Shown here one piece after another: positions 1 to 12,169 of a stretch of 64,000 nucleotides of DNA (position 1 is its first letter; every line of letters begins with the position of its first letter). A model generated the notes under the pieces. That model was not told the DNA's origin. It searched no databases and saw nothing but the letters and a program-made list of their open reading frames with translations. Position numbers and translations under genes: made by a program. This stretch comes from Epiperipatus broadwayi (Eukaryota > Onychophora > Udeonychophora > Euonychophora > Peripatidae), in the NCBI GenBank assembly GCA_028023455.1, contig JAQFVV010012398.1, forward strand, positions 11,523,160-11,587,159, in the 5' to 3' direction.

Positions 1-3000
1 TAGTGATAATTTTTTTTCCATTTACCATTGCATTAAGAATTGAGATATCTTATTTGTGAAATGGCAGTAAAAAAATATCAAAGTGTTTATTGCATTTATT
101 TTTAGGTTAAAAAAATGGGAGATGTGCATTTCATAAAATGTAAAACTATACACTTCAAAAACTATTGGCAAAAAAAAGTTTCAGGTTTCATTATTTTCAT
201 ATTATTGTGGATTATGAATTGCTCTTTGTATTGTTTATTAAAATGCTGTGATTTAATACTATGGTGGTTGCCCCATCATATCATCTAAAAGGCATAGAAT
301 CTAACTCAGTTGGCAATTTTATTTTCATATATAAGTACTTTGTTTAAATAGTGTTTCCTATTAATATTTTATAATAAATAATGTCAAGATAATAAAATAT
401 ATTATAATTCAAATGAATAATATCAAGGGACAATTATATAAAAATATCTAAGAAAGAAAAAAGTAAAAAAAAAAAATTAACATTTATAAAGAGATAAATA
501 TTTATTGCATATCATTATATTTTAATTTTGTTAAAAGTGTTTGTTAATTTATTGTATTAAGTTAATATTAAAAAAAATAATTAAAAGGGATACATTATAT
601 TATTCATTGTAAATTTGATTTCAGTATTTTTTTATTCTTTTCTCTAAATAAGAAATAACTTTATCAGTGTTGTATTTTTAAAGTTTAAACAATGTTTTTT
701 TTAGTCCACACACTGACTGGAGACAGAAAACTTTGTTGAGGCATAACAACCTGACAAAACTAGTGGTACATTTATTTCTATTCATTAAAATAACAGAAAT
801 TTCACATAAGTGCTGCTGACCAAAAGAATAATGATTTAAGAAGATAAACTTAGGAACCCCAGGGTTACCTCTACTTTAGCTGCAATTTGCCATGTCATTT
901 AGGTAATTCTCAGACAAGAACAACAACAACTAAAACAATGTTGAACATCACAAGCAATGGGTATTTTGTTAATCAGAGATCGGATTATTTTCAAGTTTTT
1001 TTTTGGCATCAATGAATTCAATATGGTCTTCAAATCCTTAGCTCCATAATGAAAGAAGAACCTACAAAAGACTTCTGCTTTCATTTGCTTTCAAAAAAAA
1101 AAAGAAGAAATAAATTATATTTATATATATGTTTCTAACAGTGTGTTCAAAAAAAGAATAGAAAAGATCAAATTTGTAATTTGATTACAAGCATATATAG
1201 AGTTTGGGTGTACAACATTGTTAAAAGAAACAATCTCATAAGGTGATTGAAATTTTATTTATTACTGTTGTCAGTAATTTTTTTTTTGCGAACATACCAA
1301 ATTGTAAATGGGGATGAGTTGTTTATATGCATTGACAATATGATTGGGGGGGGGGGGGGATTAAAGAATCATAAATCTGTTTGCATTTATGAGATTAAAG
1401 TTTTGTTTGATAAATAATTTCCAAGGTTGATCAAATTAATGTAGATTATTCTTTTAAGATTTAATAGTGTTAAAGAATATAATTGAAGTGATTCATTAAT
1501 AATTATGTTTTAGATTACAGACTGAATATTTTTTATATTCTTAAGAATATACAAATCTTTTATATTAATAAGAGTTATAAAAAACTCTTATTTTTTTTTT
1601 TTTAACATATATATATATGTACTTAGATTGGGGATATTTTTATAAAAGATCATCTTTGGACGTTTGTTATAACAAAATTGGCTATTGCTAAAGTTTAATA
1701 TTTACACTAGGAATATTAAGACAAAAAAAGTACTGATTTGATCAATCATATGGAAACATATACATATAAAAAATTAATTTGTTTATAAATTATCAATATA
1801 AATGATGATAATGATTTATGCCTAATCCTATCAAATTTACCATATTTGAGTATGTATAATAACTTCATAAGTCATTAGATCTATATACATGAATATCTTG
1901 ACATTTTAATTAAAAAGAAGTCTTCATTATTAAAATGTATATGTTTTTTTAAGTGTGTTTAATTTTTTTGTTTTTAATTCAAATAAATTGTTTATTTTGA
2001 TTTTTTTAAATCAGACTTAATATCTTCTTTGAATATAAGATTACACTTGCTACTTCAATATATTTGGTCACTTAAATGTTAGTCAGCTGTCTTTAACTAG
2101 TATACCCTGAGATATTTAGTATTATAATTTCATATAATAATTATTTATCTATAGCACAATAAAATACCCTTTGGCTTCAGAATAAATAATATTGTCATCA
2201 CAATCTTAGAATACATATAATGTTCATGCGCTTTATCCTTAGAATTAAATAATCAAAGATGGTAGATATTTACTCCATATATCGTGGCCTGAGTTGGTAT
2301 GTGTACAAAATCATGCCTATGTTTTATTTTCTATGTCAATCAATAACCATTTATTATTGTATAGTTTAATCAAGTGAGCTTCTGGGACATATTTTTTTAA
2401 GAAATGTATTATTAAATAATTTGGCTTGAAGAGCAAGCCATCATGTAACACCTTGCTGTTATATAATTTGCCACCCATATCTATAGGACACTCAAGAAGT
2501 CATTCTTTCAGAAATACTATTATTTAATTTGAGGATGCAATTTATGTTTCACGTTAAACAAGACGGATAATTACCATTATAATACACTTCTCACTGAAGG
2601 CCATTTTCAATGCAATGCTTTTGTGTAAAACTTATCATAAATTATTTATTTTTCAGAATGCTTTGATTTAATAAACTTCTTACCATAAATTATTTTCAGT
2701 TGAAAGTATGAAGCAAGACTCATTTTGCATTTATCCTTATGCCTGCATTTCATTTCTATAGCATTTGCTGCCAACAATTATTTTCTTATGGATTATCTTT
2801 TGTATTGACTTGTTTACTAAAGCATTTTTTTACTACTAATTATTACATTTAGTTTCATGGATTATTATCTTTACTGCTTTTATTTAATGCATTTAGTGCT
2901 ACCAATAATTATTTTTATGGAATATTTTTTGTATTGCTCTGTTTCCTAAAAAGCTGCTTATTAGAATTATGCATTTATTTTTTAAGGATTAGTTTTTTTT

Positions 3001-3740
3001 ATTGGTTCCTCCTATATAGTCATACCTGGTGGTAAGATTGTCCAAACTCTGGTAAATCATACCCTGTAATAATACCAAATTTTCTGAACATAGGCCATTT
3101 TCGGAAATCCTGCTAGCTAAATTAAGCATCATTTTACTTCTGAGACAATTATATATTACCATTGTAAATCATCAGTTTACTTCTTTTTGATACTTTCTTC
3201 AAATTTAGGATCAGTAAATCATTCTTTTATCACTGAAGCATTCTCTGCCCCTTCTTACTAAAATCTTTCATTAGTTTCAATAACTTAAATGAAAATGAAA
3301 TAATTTCATTTTTGCTCCTCTTCACCTTTATGTTTTATTATTATCCATACATTTTTATCTTTATTTTTTTCCAGTGCTCTACATTCCAAAAATAAATATT
3401 ATTTTTCCCATTGAATACATAAACCAGGTCTACAATTTAAATTTTTATTTATTTTTATCTTCTTTCCTGATACCCACAGCATATGCCCTCACACCAAATA
3501 ATAATAAGCTTTATTATTATCAGTATGTTTCTCATCACTTATTAATGACATCTACTTTCTTCACAGCCTTTTTATTTAGTTTTAACTAACAAATCAGGGC
3601 ACCAAATGATAAAATAATTGGCAGCTAGAGTCCCTTGTTATCTGGTTTTCATTCAGAAAGGAAATGCTGCTAAAAAAATTTTATATTTTATGCTATCCAA
3701 GCAATTTTTAATCAAACACATCATTCTGCACATTTTTATA
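1..3740. other. AT-rich DNA without a recognisable gene
   Basis: No frame gives a recognisable protein. The stretch holds simple A, T and AT runs, a run of about twelve G around 1346-1360 and a short (TA)n run near 1609. A diverged repeat of roughly 60-80 bp lies around 2755-2955. Its copies share a core of 'aattatttt...tatggat(t/a)at...ttt..tattg'. The short open frames here read as low-complexity AT-rich sequence. Confidence 0.6.
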
Positions 3741-3742
3741 AA

Positions 3743-3915
3743 CCATTCGGTATAGTATTCATCTGAAGGTTTGTGATGATAACATTTTACTTGTGTAGTT
3801 AAATGTTGGACTATTTTTATCATGTAATTGTATTGTTAAATGTTTTGTGAATACATTCAACAATAAAGAACACAGTGTTTAGAGTAGTAGTATTTCTCCT
3901 TCTTTAGGTATAACT
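3743..3915 (-). mobile_element. Penelope-like element terminal-repeat fragment (PLE-3)
   Basis: The segment matches the terminal repeat of the PLE at 14.9-17.5 kb in order. It starts with 'ccattcggtat', then 'tctgaaggtttgtgatgat', then a 'ttggactattt..tcat' block. It ends with 'ctccttctttaggt', equivalent to the 'ctcttcttcaggt' block of the other copies. Orientation equals PLE-1, so the element would read on the minus strand. No coding part is recognisable beside it. It is diverged and contains small deletions. Confidence 0.6.
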
Positions 3916-6900
3916 AACTTTTTCAATGACAATTTAATATGGAAATTTGAGCCAGAAATCTTTAGATTTGTGAATATTGAACTTAAAATAACTAATCAAT
4001 TAGCCTGGATTGGATTGGATTTCAGGGCATGGGTCATCTGCCAATCAGAGCTACCCGAGGTTGTGGATAGGGGAATGGGCTTCAGACATGAAGGTTTGTT
4101 GGAAATAAGCAAAGTAATCTAAATAAGTTGTCATTGACAATGAGACAACATTCACTGTCAGGAAGTGGTAAAGGAGACAATAACATGTTTACTTCTATAA
4201 AATGCCACAATCCCTATGACGGATGTGTAATGGTGAGTGGTGTCCACCATTAAATGGATCAACACTCCGCTTAGTCAGCAACAGCATTCTTCCAAGTCAG
4301 GTGAAGATCACTATAGGTTACAACAGTGAGGAGGAAGTTGTAAATGGATGTTCGTTTTATGAGATTCAACTAGCACATTAAACCTGTTGTGGGGATTATA
4401 GCAATGGAAAACACTTTCCCTTATAATTCCCTTGTTTTACTATGAGTATCTCCACAAGAATTATTATATTTGTTATTGAGACTTTTTACTATCAAGTTTT
4501 TTTTTTGTTTTTTTTTTGGACTTTGTCCATGTTTAACAATTTCTTTTATAGTTTTGTCAGTTAAGGCCAACAAAAAAAAATGTTCATGATTATAAAAATT
4601 TATATTTATAACAAGTAACTGTAAGAAGAAAAAAATAGCATCATAAATATTTCTATAAAATGATCACTAACTATGAAGTGAATACTATTTATTCAAACAA
4701 AAAGATGACTTTTAGTTTTAAAATTCTTTTTTAAAGTTAATGAAATTCATATTGCATTTCTAATTATTTCTCCTGAAATTAAGTCTGGTTATACATACCT
4801 TTTTAACTTCCTTACCAAACATGTTTTGAAGAAATTCATATTGGATGAAGACACATTAGGATTCAGGATTGATAGAAAAAACATTATCATTATATGTATA
4901 ATTGAAAATAGAGACTCTCAGTTCTTATTAGGTACCCCAGTTCTTATTTGGTAAATTAGTTGAATAGAATGAAAATATGAAGAAGGCACAGGCTCAACTG
5001 CTAATTTCAAAATTGATATGAAGGCATAGTCATGGTTGATAGTTTTTATTTTTTTGTATTATTCATTAACAAATAAGGATCCAGTAGTCAAGAAATTTAT
5101 CATAGATTAATGTATGCAGAATTGGAATTAAAAAAACAGAAAATATTTTTAGATGAAGGGATATTTCTTTAAAAATTAATATCAGAATGATTCATGTTAT
5201 GTTATTTCCTGTGATTCTCTAAAGACGTGAAAGCTAAATGCTGAAAACTGGATTGGAAAATTATCAATGGTGAAGACTTAAAATTCCATTGGCAGCAAAG
5301 AAAATAATTGGATTTTTGATAGTGTAAAACAATCCTGAACTCTTACTTAAAGCCCAAATTACCAAAAAAGAAATTGTTCTATAGTTAAATTCATTGTTTA
5401 GTGTCATTGCAAAACACGGGTGGCAAATCATTTTGTGGATAGGCAATTTATATTATTACCAGAATTACAGCAGACTTGATGGCACTTAATAGTAATGAAT
5501 AGTAATGATAAAAATTGCATTAATGCATTTATGAATATATATATATTGTGGGTGGGTGGATGGAAACAACTGAAAATAAAAATGGATTAATTTATTTAAA
5601 AAAATGTCTGAACATTTATATGTCTAAGATTACAAATGCTAAGAAAAGAGATAATATATTTAATGAGTATGTAAAAATAATATTTATACATTTGTAAGTA
5701 TTTTTAAGAAATGTACACTTAGAAGTCATGTTTAGTTTATATAATTTTAATTTTTAAAATAAGGCTACTGATGCTAATTAAGTTGGAAGAAAAAAAAAGA
5801 AATAGCTTGGAAAATGCATAAAACAACGCATATAAAAAACTTGTCTTTGTTTGTCCACTATTGGCTGATAGTAGTGAACTCGCGTTCTTCAGTTGAAATT
5901 ACTTGTCTGAGGAAAGCAAACACCCTTGGTTTGTACAATGTATGTTATCACTTAAAGCAGGCTTGGAATATGCCAAAAACTCATGCCGGTTGATTACTAC
6001 TTTACAACTTTGCTTACAATCAAAAAAAAATTTAAGAACAAGCTTTTTTCTCCTCTGATAGTTTAGGCAGAATGTGTTGTTCACATCTGCAGTTGTGATT
6101 TTTAAGAAAGATTGAGTCAAGGATTGATCTCTGATGTTTACCCCCTCCCCCTCCGTCCAACCAGTTAAGAAAAAAAATCAACACTTAAAGTAAATCAACT
6201 TTTTGGAACTGATTAGCAGCAAACCTTGGAAAGGTTATCAAATCGAAACACCTTTAACTTTTATGTTTAATGTGACACCAGGGTCAGAGGCTGCTTTCCT
6301 TTTCATTCTTTCCTTCATTTTTTGTTTTTTAATCCTGACTTGTGTAAATGTGTCACTTTATAGAAATTAAAATGTTTTACTGCAATATAGCTTTTAACGT
6401 GATCTAAATGATTATTTAATTAAAAGCAGAATTATATAATCAAATATGTTGACCCAACTACTGTTTCTCTTAATATTTTTCCAAAAATTATTTATTGTTA
6501 ATGTTTATGTATTATAATTAAATTTGCAAAATTATGAAAATTTAATAGAAATTTTATGATTATTTAGTGCATGCATATTCAAAATGCTTTTACCTTAACT
6601 AAAATAAAAGCTCATGGATTAGTTTGGCATTTATTCATATAATGAATATTTGCTATTATGATTTTATCATTTAACTCATATGAATGGCTTCTAATGGTGA
6701 TAATAGCGATTAAATAAAAATGATTTCTATTCTTTGATTAATAATAAATTTAAAATGATTCATTCTATACAATACTAGATTTATAATTTGCAAATTGTGT
6801 ATGCAGGATTGAATATAATAATATACCTCGTTTGATATATTTATTAATAATACGATATGAGATTCAATAGTAAAGAGAACTTTATGGAATTATATAACAT

Positions 6901-8030
6901 TTGAACAGTTTCTAGCTTAATTTTAAAGCATTTTCTTCTAGAAGTATCCTAAGTTCTGTGAGAAATGTTGGCAAATAATATCAATTTCTCATTCATTCAA
7001 GAATGATTTACAGAGATTTGATACTATTTAAATCAGGGCATAGGAAAGACAATTGAAGATTTGGATTATCATTCTTATGTTTATCACACCAATATTTTAG
7101 AGCATGTGCTGCATGGATTATTTTTTATTTTTGAAAAATTATAGTTGTTAATCCAAAAATTATCTTTATGCCTAAAATATTCAAATCTGCAACTGGTTTG
7201 GAATTCATATAGACTTATAGTTGGATCAAAAGAATTTTAAGTTATGCCTGCAGACATATCATGATGGTTTTATGGTGCTTCACATTTAAGAGAAGATAAT
7301 CTGTTCAATAGTGTTGTATTGCCAGAAATAAATCTTTCTAATGGACGGAAAAATGGATTCATCTAATTATATAACATGCTTCCATATCATTGCATTCATA
7401 TTAGAAATTAGTTTGTTTCTTTTTTGAAATGGCATGTCAGCCATAATATATTCATCTAGTAAAGCTTATTATGTTATACATTAGACACTAGAGAATTTTA
7501 TTATGCAGACTTGTATATTGATTTCACTTTATTTTTATTTTTTGTTATAATCTTTCATAGTGTCTTCGCAGGGCTTTGCAATAAGCATTGTTTTCTAATC
7601 TTAGTAGGTTTAGCAGATTTTGTTTTACTATCCTTAAATAGTAAACAATAAGTGCAGCTAATCATTCATTAACAATTTGATATTTTTTAAACTTAACATT
7701 TTTTTTGCACAGCTTCATAATTGGTGCCTGTCAGATACTTCTTACACTTATCTAGAATTTTTTCGGGGGGGAAAAAAACTGCAATATTTTAATTTTTCAT
7801 AATTTCTATTTTATTATTAAGCATGTAACAATAGACTAGTAATAATCCACTTATAATAAAGCATTTACAAAGCAAGAATTAATTTACTTTGTTTTAAGAA
7901 ATCCTCATAATTCAAATGAAATGTATCAACATCCAAAAATATCTTATTACACAACATGCACATTCTAATCATGTCAGAATTTCTATAACAATTATGATTA
8001 TATTTTTTACTATAAATCATTAGGCACTTA
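3916..8030. other. AT-rich DNA, no gene recognised; slightly GC-richer patch at about 4010-4400
   Basis: No protein similarity is evident in any frame. The patch at about 4010-4400 is visibly less AT-rich and more complex than its surroundings, and contains 'gctacccgaggttgtgg'. It could be an old interspersed repeat or a conserved noncoding sequence. I cannot assign it. A pyrimidine-rich tract lies near 6140-6160. Confidence 0.5.
7865..8030 (-). repeat. Unclassified interspersed repeat, shared with 58,415-58,550
   Basis: Read on the minus strand, this segment matches the plus strand at about 58,415-58,550 over some 130 bases. Shared blocks include 'attgttatagaaattctg' and 'catttgaatt'. The minus strand is open for 70 codons (8077 to 7865) and the 58-kb copy preserves the peptide NCYRNS within it. 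The 58-kb copy lies directly upstream of a LINE endonuclease, so this may be an ORF1 or 5' part of that LINE family. The function is not recognised. Confidence 0.5.
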
Positions 8031-8033
8031 TGT

Positions 8034-8262
8034 ATTAGACCTGCTACATCTTTTCGCATATGTATCGGTCTACCCATAACTTTCTAATCTTATGTTCTTG
8101 TCAAATAACATATACATCGGAAATTCTAACAAACTTAAGTGATAAAGTTGTAAAAATGGACCTCGTGTATATATTATTTCACGACATTTTTGCAAGGTTT
8201 AAAAAGTTACTGGCAGATTGATATGTATGTGAAAAGGCGTAGCAAGTCTAATATGTAACAGT
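8034..8262. repeat. Small inverted repeat sharing sequence with 11,470-11,620
   Basis: The left arm, starting 'gtattagacctgctac' at 8034, is the reverse complement of the right arm around 8195-8260 (core 'gtgaaaaggcgtagcaagtct'). The arms are about 60 bp with scattered mismatches. The same core, 'tgtgaaaagacatagcaggt', recurs at about 11,564-11,590. Homology there extends about 100 bp upstream ('aagtttgt.agaa.ttcc...atgttatttga'). It is a fold-back arrangement of an interspersed repeat or a small MITE; no target duplication was identified. Confidence 0.55.
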
Positions 8263-8534
8263 AATTGCATCTTATGAGTCATAGCTGAAAAAGTCAATTC
8301 TTAATAATACCAAAAGTATAAATTTATGAAAAAGTTAATATTGTTTATGTAACATTTTTTTTTTGGTAATATACTGAGCCGGATTGATTTTCGATTCAAT
8401 GGTTTTATTGCTAAAATTAAAAAGGGAAAACAACTTCATTTTCATTAAATGTCTAATGCTAAATTTTTTATTATTATTATTTCAAAACACATATGCATTT
8501 ATATTTTCGCATTTATATTTTAAAATAGATTATT

Positions 8535-8625
8535 TAATGTTTATAAAATTGATTTAGAATAGTTTACTTTCACTACTTTGTTTATAAAATTGATTTAAAA
8601 ATACTTTACTTTCACTGCCTGTTTT
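8535..8625. repeat. Two-copy tandem repeat of about 42 bp
   Basis: Two consecutive copies of 'gtttataaaattgattta' followed by 'tttactttcact' lie about 42 bp apart, differing at a few positions. It is a simple minisatellite-like duplication in AT-rich DNA. Confidence 0.7.
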
Positions 8626-8779
8626 AATCAAAAAGCTTACTAATTATATATTCCTGTTGCTTTTATTTTTAATCATTTTTAAAGTTAATTCTAAAAGTGG
8701 AGATTTAGTTTTGTATTTGTTATTTTGGATACAATAATCCCTGGTTGGAATTCTTAAATTAGATTGAGTGGGAAATTAA

Positions 8780-10330
8780 TATTTGCCCTGCAGGAGATAT
8801 AGAATTAGAGACTAATGAAAGTTTTTCACGGGAAATGTAGCGAGGCAAGGATAGCCCGCCAATTTAGGGAGAGAGAAGAGATTCATTATTAGATACACAC
8901 TTGGATTATGGCCTGCAAAGAGATACCATTGTGAGTAGCTGTTCGGACATTTAATTCCTACTAAAAACTTAAATAATTATTGACAAACTTCGTTGCTGTG
9001 CAAGATGTCAAAATCCACCGCTGTGAGTTTTGCCATCATTAGAATGTCTGGCTAATTTAAACAAAGGACAGACCCACGCCTACCAGCTCTCCTTCAGTCA
9101 TGCCATGAACCTCTAAAATAAACACTGCCTCTACCTTGCCGCTGTCAAAGGACCTGAAAGATGAACTATTATCAAAAGTGCGCACTCGTCACTAAATCAC
9201 TAGAACTCTGCCTTACCGTAAGCTAAACTTTTTCCTATTCTAGCTAGGGTAAATAAATTGTGTTTAATTAAATCTCTGCTCAATCTAATGATAAATATGT
9301 TTAAAATGGTATTGATTGTTTTTTTTTAATTATTTATTATCTGTATGTACTCTTTTCTAGTATTTAAAGTGTGTCTTGGAATCTTAGTTTTAAGATTCCA
9401 AGTTTGTTTGCAATTTTCGTTTATCAGAGGGTGCATTAGGAGATTGTATTTTATATGTTTAATATATACCTGATTATTTCGATAACTATTACAAAACGCA
9501 TTGGCAGTTTTCGTAGTCTTTATTTATTCACCTGCCCTTAGTTGTAAAATAAAGAATCTTTAAGCATGTTTCGTTTGCGCTGTTTGTGCAAACAACAAAA
9601 TGTTTTTGCTGGCTATTTGTCAAGTTATTTCTTCGGGTTGTCTGAAAATAGTCTATTTCTTTCTGGATTACATAAGATCGTAATCAAATGTCTGTTGCTG
9701 TCTTGTAGGTGAGATCAACCACGTTTACTTTGAATGTAGTATTACGCGCAGTAGTCCTGTGGCGTTTTAATGACAGTAATTAGAATATTACTGCTCGAAC
9801 GTTCGTGCTGGTTTCGTTGATCTTCGGCGGGACCGTAACTGTTTTATTATCTCTGATTTAGGAAGCTAGAGTTGTTGTTTGTTTTTGTAAATTTTACAGC
9901 TGGCCAGCAAGAAGATATTACCCTAACCATTTCTTATATTTTAAGTGAGAGAATTTTGCTTCCAAAATGTTTAATGCCTTCATGTTTGTCGTACTCTTGT
10001 GCACTCTCTGGTAAATACGCGATATGCTACTATAATTTTGTATTCATGGCTAGATGTCTTCACTCTATTGCACAACTTTTAATAAAATTAATAAATTGTT
10101 TAAACTTAATTTGGCTGACGTTTGTCTTTGTGCTTTGATTTCTCAACTGTCTAAATAATATTTAAGAGATCTTGTTTCTCCCTGAGTGTAGTTCGGTGCC
10201 TTTTGATTTGCATATCCTGTCCACCCTAAAATAAATGTCTAGTTGCTATTTTCGGACTAGTGGCGCCCCTGGGGTCAGTATATGCGAATCTCAAAGATCT
10301 TTCTCCCGTTACAATACATAATATTTTTTA
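8780..10330. other. GC/CpG-richer block, possible host regulatory or first-exon region
   Basis: Compared with the flanks, this block has more G+C and clustered CpG. Examples are 'tacgcgcagtag', 'cgaacgttcg' and 'ttcggcggga' at about 9745-9835, and 'ggcgcccctgggg' near 10,263. It lacks the stop-riddled transposon homologies seen elsewhere. No protein is recognised; the open frame at 9872-10138 (88 codons) resembles nothing I know. It is the least transposon-like part of the window and the best candidate for host regulatory or untranslated exon sequence, but that is inference from composition only. Confidence 0.3.
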
Positions 10331-10430
10331 AGTAAAATTTGAGAATTGCTGATTGTGGTGCCAGAATGCCATAGCTTTTTTTAATATTGTGGGTGGGTGT
10401 TGTTTGGGATCATACAAAATGCCATTTTAA

Positions 10431-10512
10431 AAAGTCACAACTATCTGTTTTTATTTAGTATCATAATGTATTATTATTTTTGTGTACAAATTTATAATTT
10501 GCATATTATTAA
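10431..10512. repeat. Direct repeat copy A of an interspersed repeat (copy B at 11,395-11,467)
   Basis: 'actatctgttttTatttagtat' followed by a 'ttattatttttgtg' block occurs here and again at 11,399-11,467 with the same order and orientation. The two copies flank about 0.9 kb that contains a CA-rich microsatellite (10,560-10,600), an A-rich imperfect duplication and the 84-bp tandem array. Copy B continues into the repeat shared with 8.03-8.26 kb. Confidence 0.55.
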
Positions 10513-10557
10513 AAATTCATAGGTAGTTGGGAATTTTTAAAACAGCACTTTGATCTG

Positions 10558-10600
10558 TCGCAACCCTCCACACATACACACACACCACACACACACTAAA
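10558..10600. repeat. (CA)n microsatellite
   Basis: An imperfect run of CA dinucleotides ('cacacatacacacacacca...'). The open frame of 112 codons starting at 10,550 runs through it and through A-rich DNA, and is not credible as a gene. Confidence 0.8.
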
Positions 10601-11119
10601 GAAACATACAACATTCTACCATCACAAACACGGGAAGCAGTTTACCAAATTTTACTTAAAATTAAAAAACTATGTATATTAACTGTGACAGAAAATTACA
10701 AAACAGTCACTAAAGCAAAATTAACAAAAAAAAAATACTATATAAGCAAAATCACTACTATTTCTATTCACTCACTTAAAATCAAAACATTCTTACTATA
10801 TATTAACTGCAAAATAGACAGTAAAGCAAATATAAAAGGAAAAAATACTACATCTATTAACTATGGCAAAAAAAAAGTTACAACATAGACCGATCAACCC
10901 CCCACATCTGGCTGAGGTTGTAACAAAATGGAGAGTTAAAATACATGTGTTTATGCAATATAATGCCTGCATGGGCTCTTGATCGAGAAATATGTCTAAC
11001 TACTTTAATTCTGTTAAAAAAAAGAAATCAGTAAACTTTTATCAAAATAGAATTACTGGTGGACTGATTTTTTTTGATAGCAGCCAGAATGCAAAAGCAA
11101 GCGTCATCTATGATTGACA

Positions 11120-11370
11120 TAAAAATGCTCGTATTTGGAATTTTATATTTGATCGTTTCCATCAGAGTTGCTACTGTTCTATCTTCAATTATTACATAAA
11201 TGTTCATATTCGGTAGATTATATTTGACACATTTTGTTTGTTCACTCCCAGTTGCTATTGTTCTGTCTTCAATTATTACATAAATGTTCATATTCGGTAG
11301 ATTATATTTGACACATTTTGTTTGTTCACTCCCATCAGAATTGCCACTGTTCTATCCTCAATTGCCATGA
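11120..11370. repeat. Tandem repeat, 84-bp unit, about three copies
   Basis: A unit containing 'tcatattcggtagattat' and 'tcttcaattattacataaa' repeats with an 84-bp period (equivalent 'cat' triplets at 11,205 and 11,289). A more diverged 75-bp copy lies to the left. Because 84 and 75 are multiples of three, the minus strand stays open for 87 codons and encodes a repeated 28/25-residue unit beginning MNIYVIIEDRT. I read this as a by-product of the repeat rather than as a gene. Confidence 0.75.
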
Positions 11371-11394
11371 TGAAACAGCTATTGGGCTTCTTGC

Positions 11395-11625
11395 CCATGA
11401 CTATCTGTTTTATTTAGTATTGTAATGTGTTTTTATTATTTTTGTGCAAAAATTTATTATTTAAGTTTGTCAGAAGTTCCCCTGTACATGTTATTTGATG
11501 AGATTGCAAGGTTTATTTGACAGGATAGCAAGATTAGAAATTTATTGGCAGAGCAACACAAATGTGAAAAGACATAGCAGGTCTAATACTTAAGTACCAA
11601 TCATTATTTCTACTTATATTAGGAA
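11395..11625 (+). repeat. Unclassified interspersed repeat (copy B)
   Basis: The first part matches 10,431-10,512 and the second part (11,460-11,600) matches the repeat in the 8.03-8.26 kb inverted pair. Together the copies suggest one repeat family of more than 200 bp present at least three times between 8 and 12 kb. No coding capacity is recognised. Confidence 0.5.
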
Positions 11626-11719
11626 TTCTTTTATTTATATTATGAATAAATTTTGATTTATCATATTTACATAAAACAATTTTACATAAAAACACATTTC
11701 CATAAATGTTTCATTACCT

Positions 11720-11920
11720 TCATCTTTTCATTACATTCTGCAGTAGTTCTTTATAACATTTTATTGTAGAATTCCAAACAACATAACAATAATTAATTGT
11801 AGGAACAAATATGACATAAAATAAATAAATGCTTGATTGCTTATGTAAACCATTTTTTGACTTTGCTATAATCTTAATAATTCTGTTACATTTAAGAATA
11901 ATTCCATTGATTTGGGTCAA
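11720..11920 (-). pseudogene. LINE RT C-terminal region fragment
   Basis: Sixty-six codons on the minus strand include V-P-T-I-N-Y-C-Y-V-V-W. This corresponds to the 'P.L.Y...VW' signature in the thumb/C-terminal part of Jockey and CR1 proteins, downstream of the F-A-D-D motif. It is separated from the RT core by frame breaks. Confidence 0.75.
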
Positions 11921-12169
11921 AAAAAGACAATTACTATTAAACCAGACAATAAATCCTTTACCATGTCCTTTCTAGGAATAGCACTATTATTAATTGAGTA
12001 ATGAAGAAAATTAGGTAATGCTTTATTACAAAATGAGGCAAATGTTTTCTCAATATTAACAATCATCTGATTTTTTTACACCAAATCACAAGACTATTTA
12101 TAGAACACTGCAGCCTTTAATTATCAGATAATTTATCAATTTTAAGAAATAATTTTATATCATCAGCAA

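Noticed and set aside
5899-6120. Open frame of 73 codons on the minus strand
   Set aside because: No recognisable motif, no second copy, and AT-rich chance frames of this size are common in the window.
10550-10888. Open frame of 112 codons on the plus strand
   Set aside because: It runs through a CA microsatellite and an A-rich imperfect duplication. Composition is Lys/Thr/Ile low complexity with no domain.
11120-11370. CRISPR-like array
   Set aside because: Units are direct tandem copies without unique spacers, and the genome is eukaryotic.
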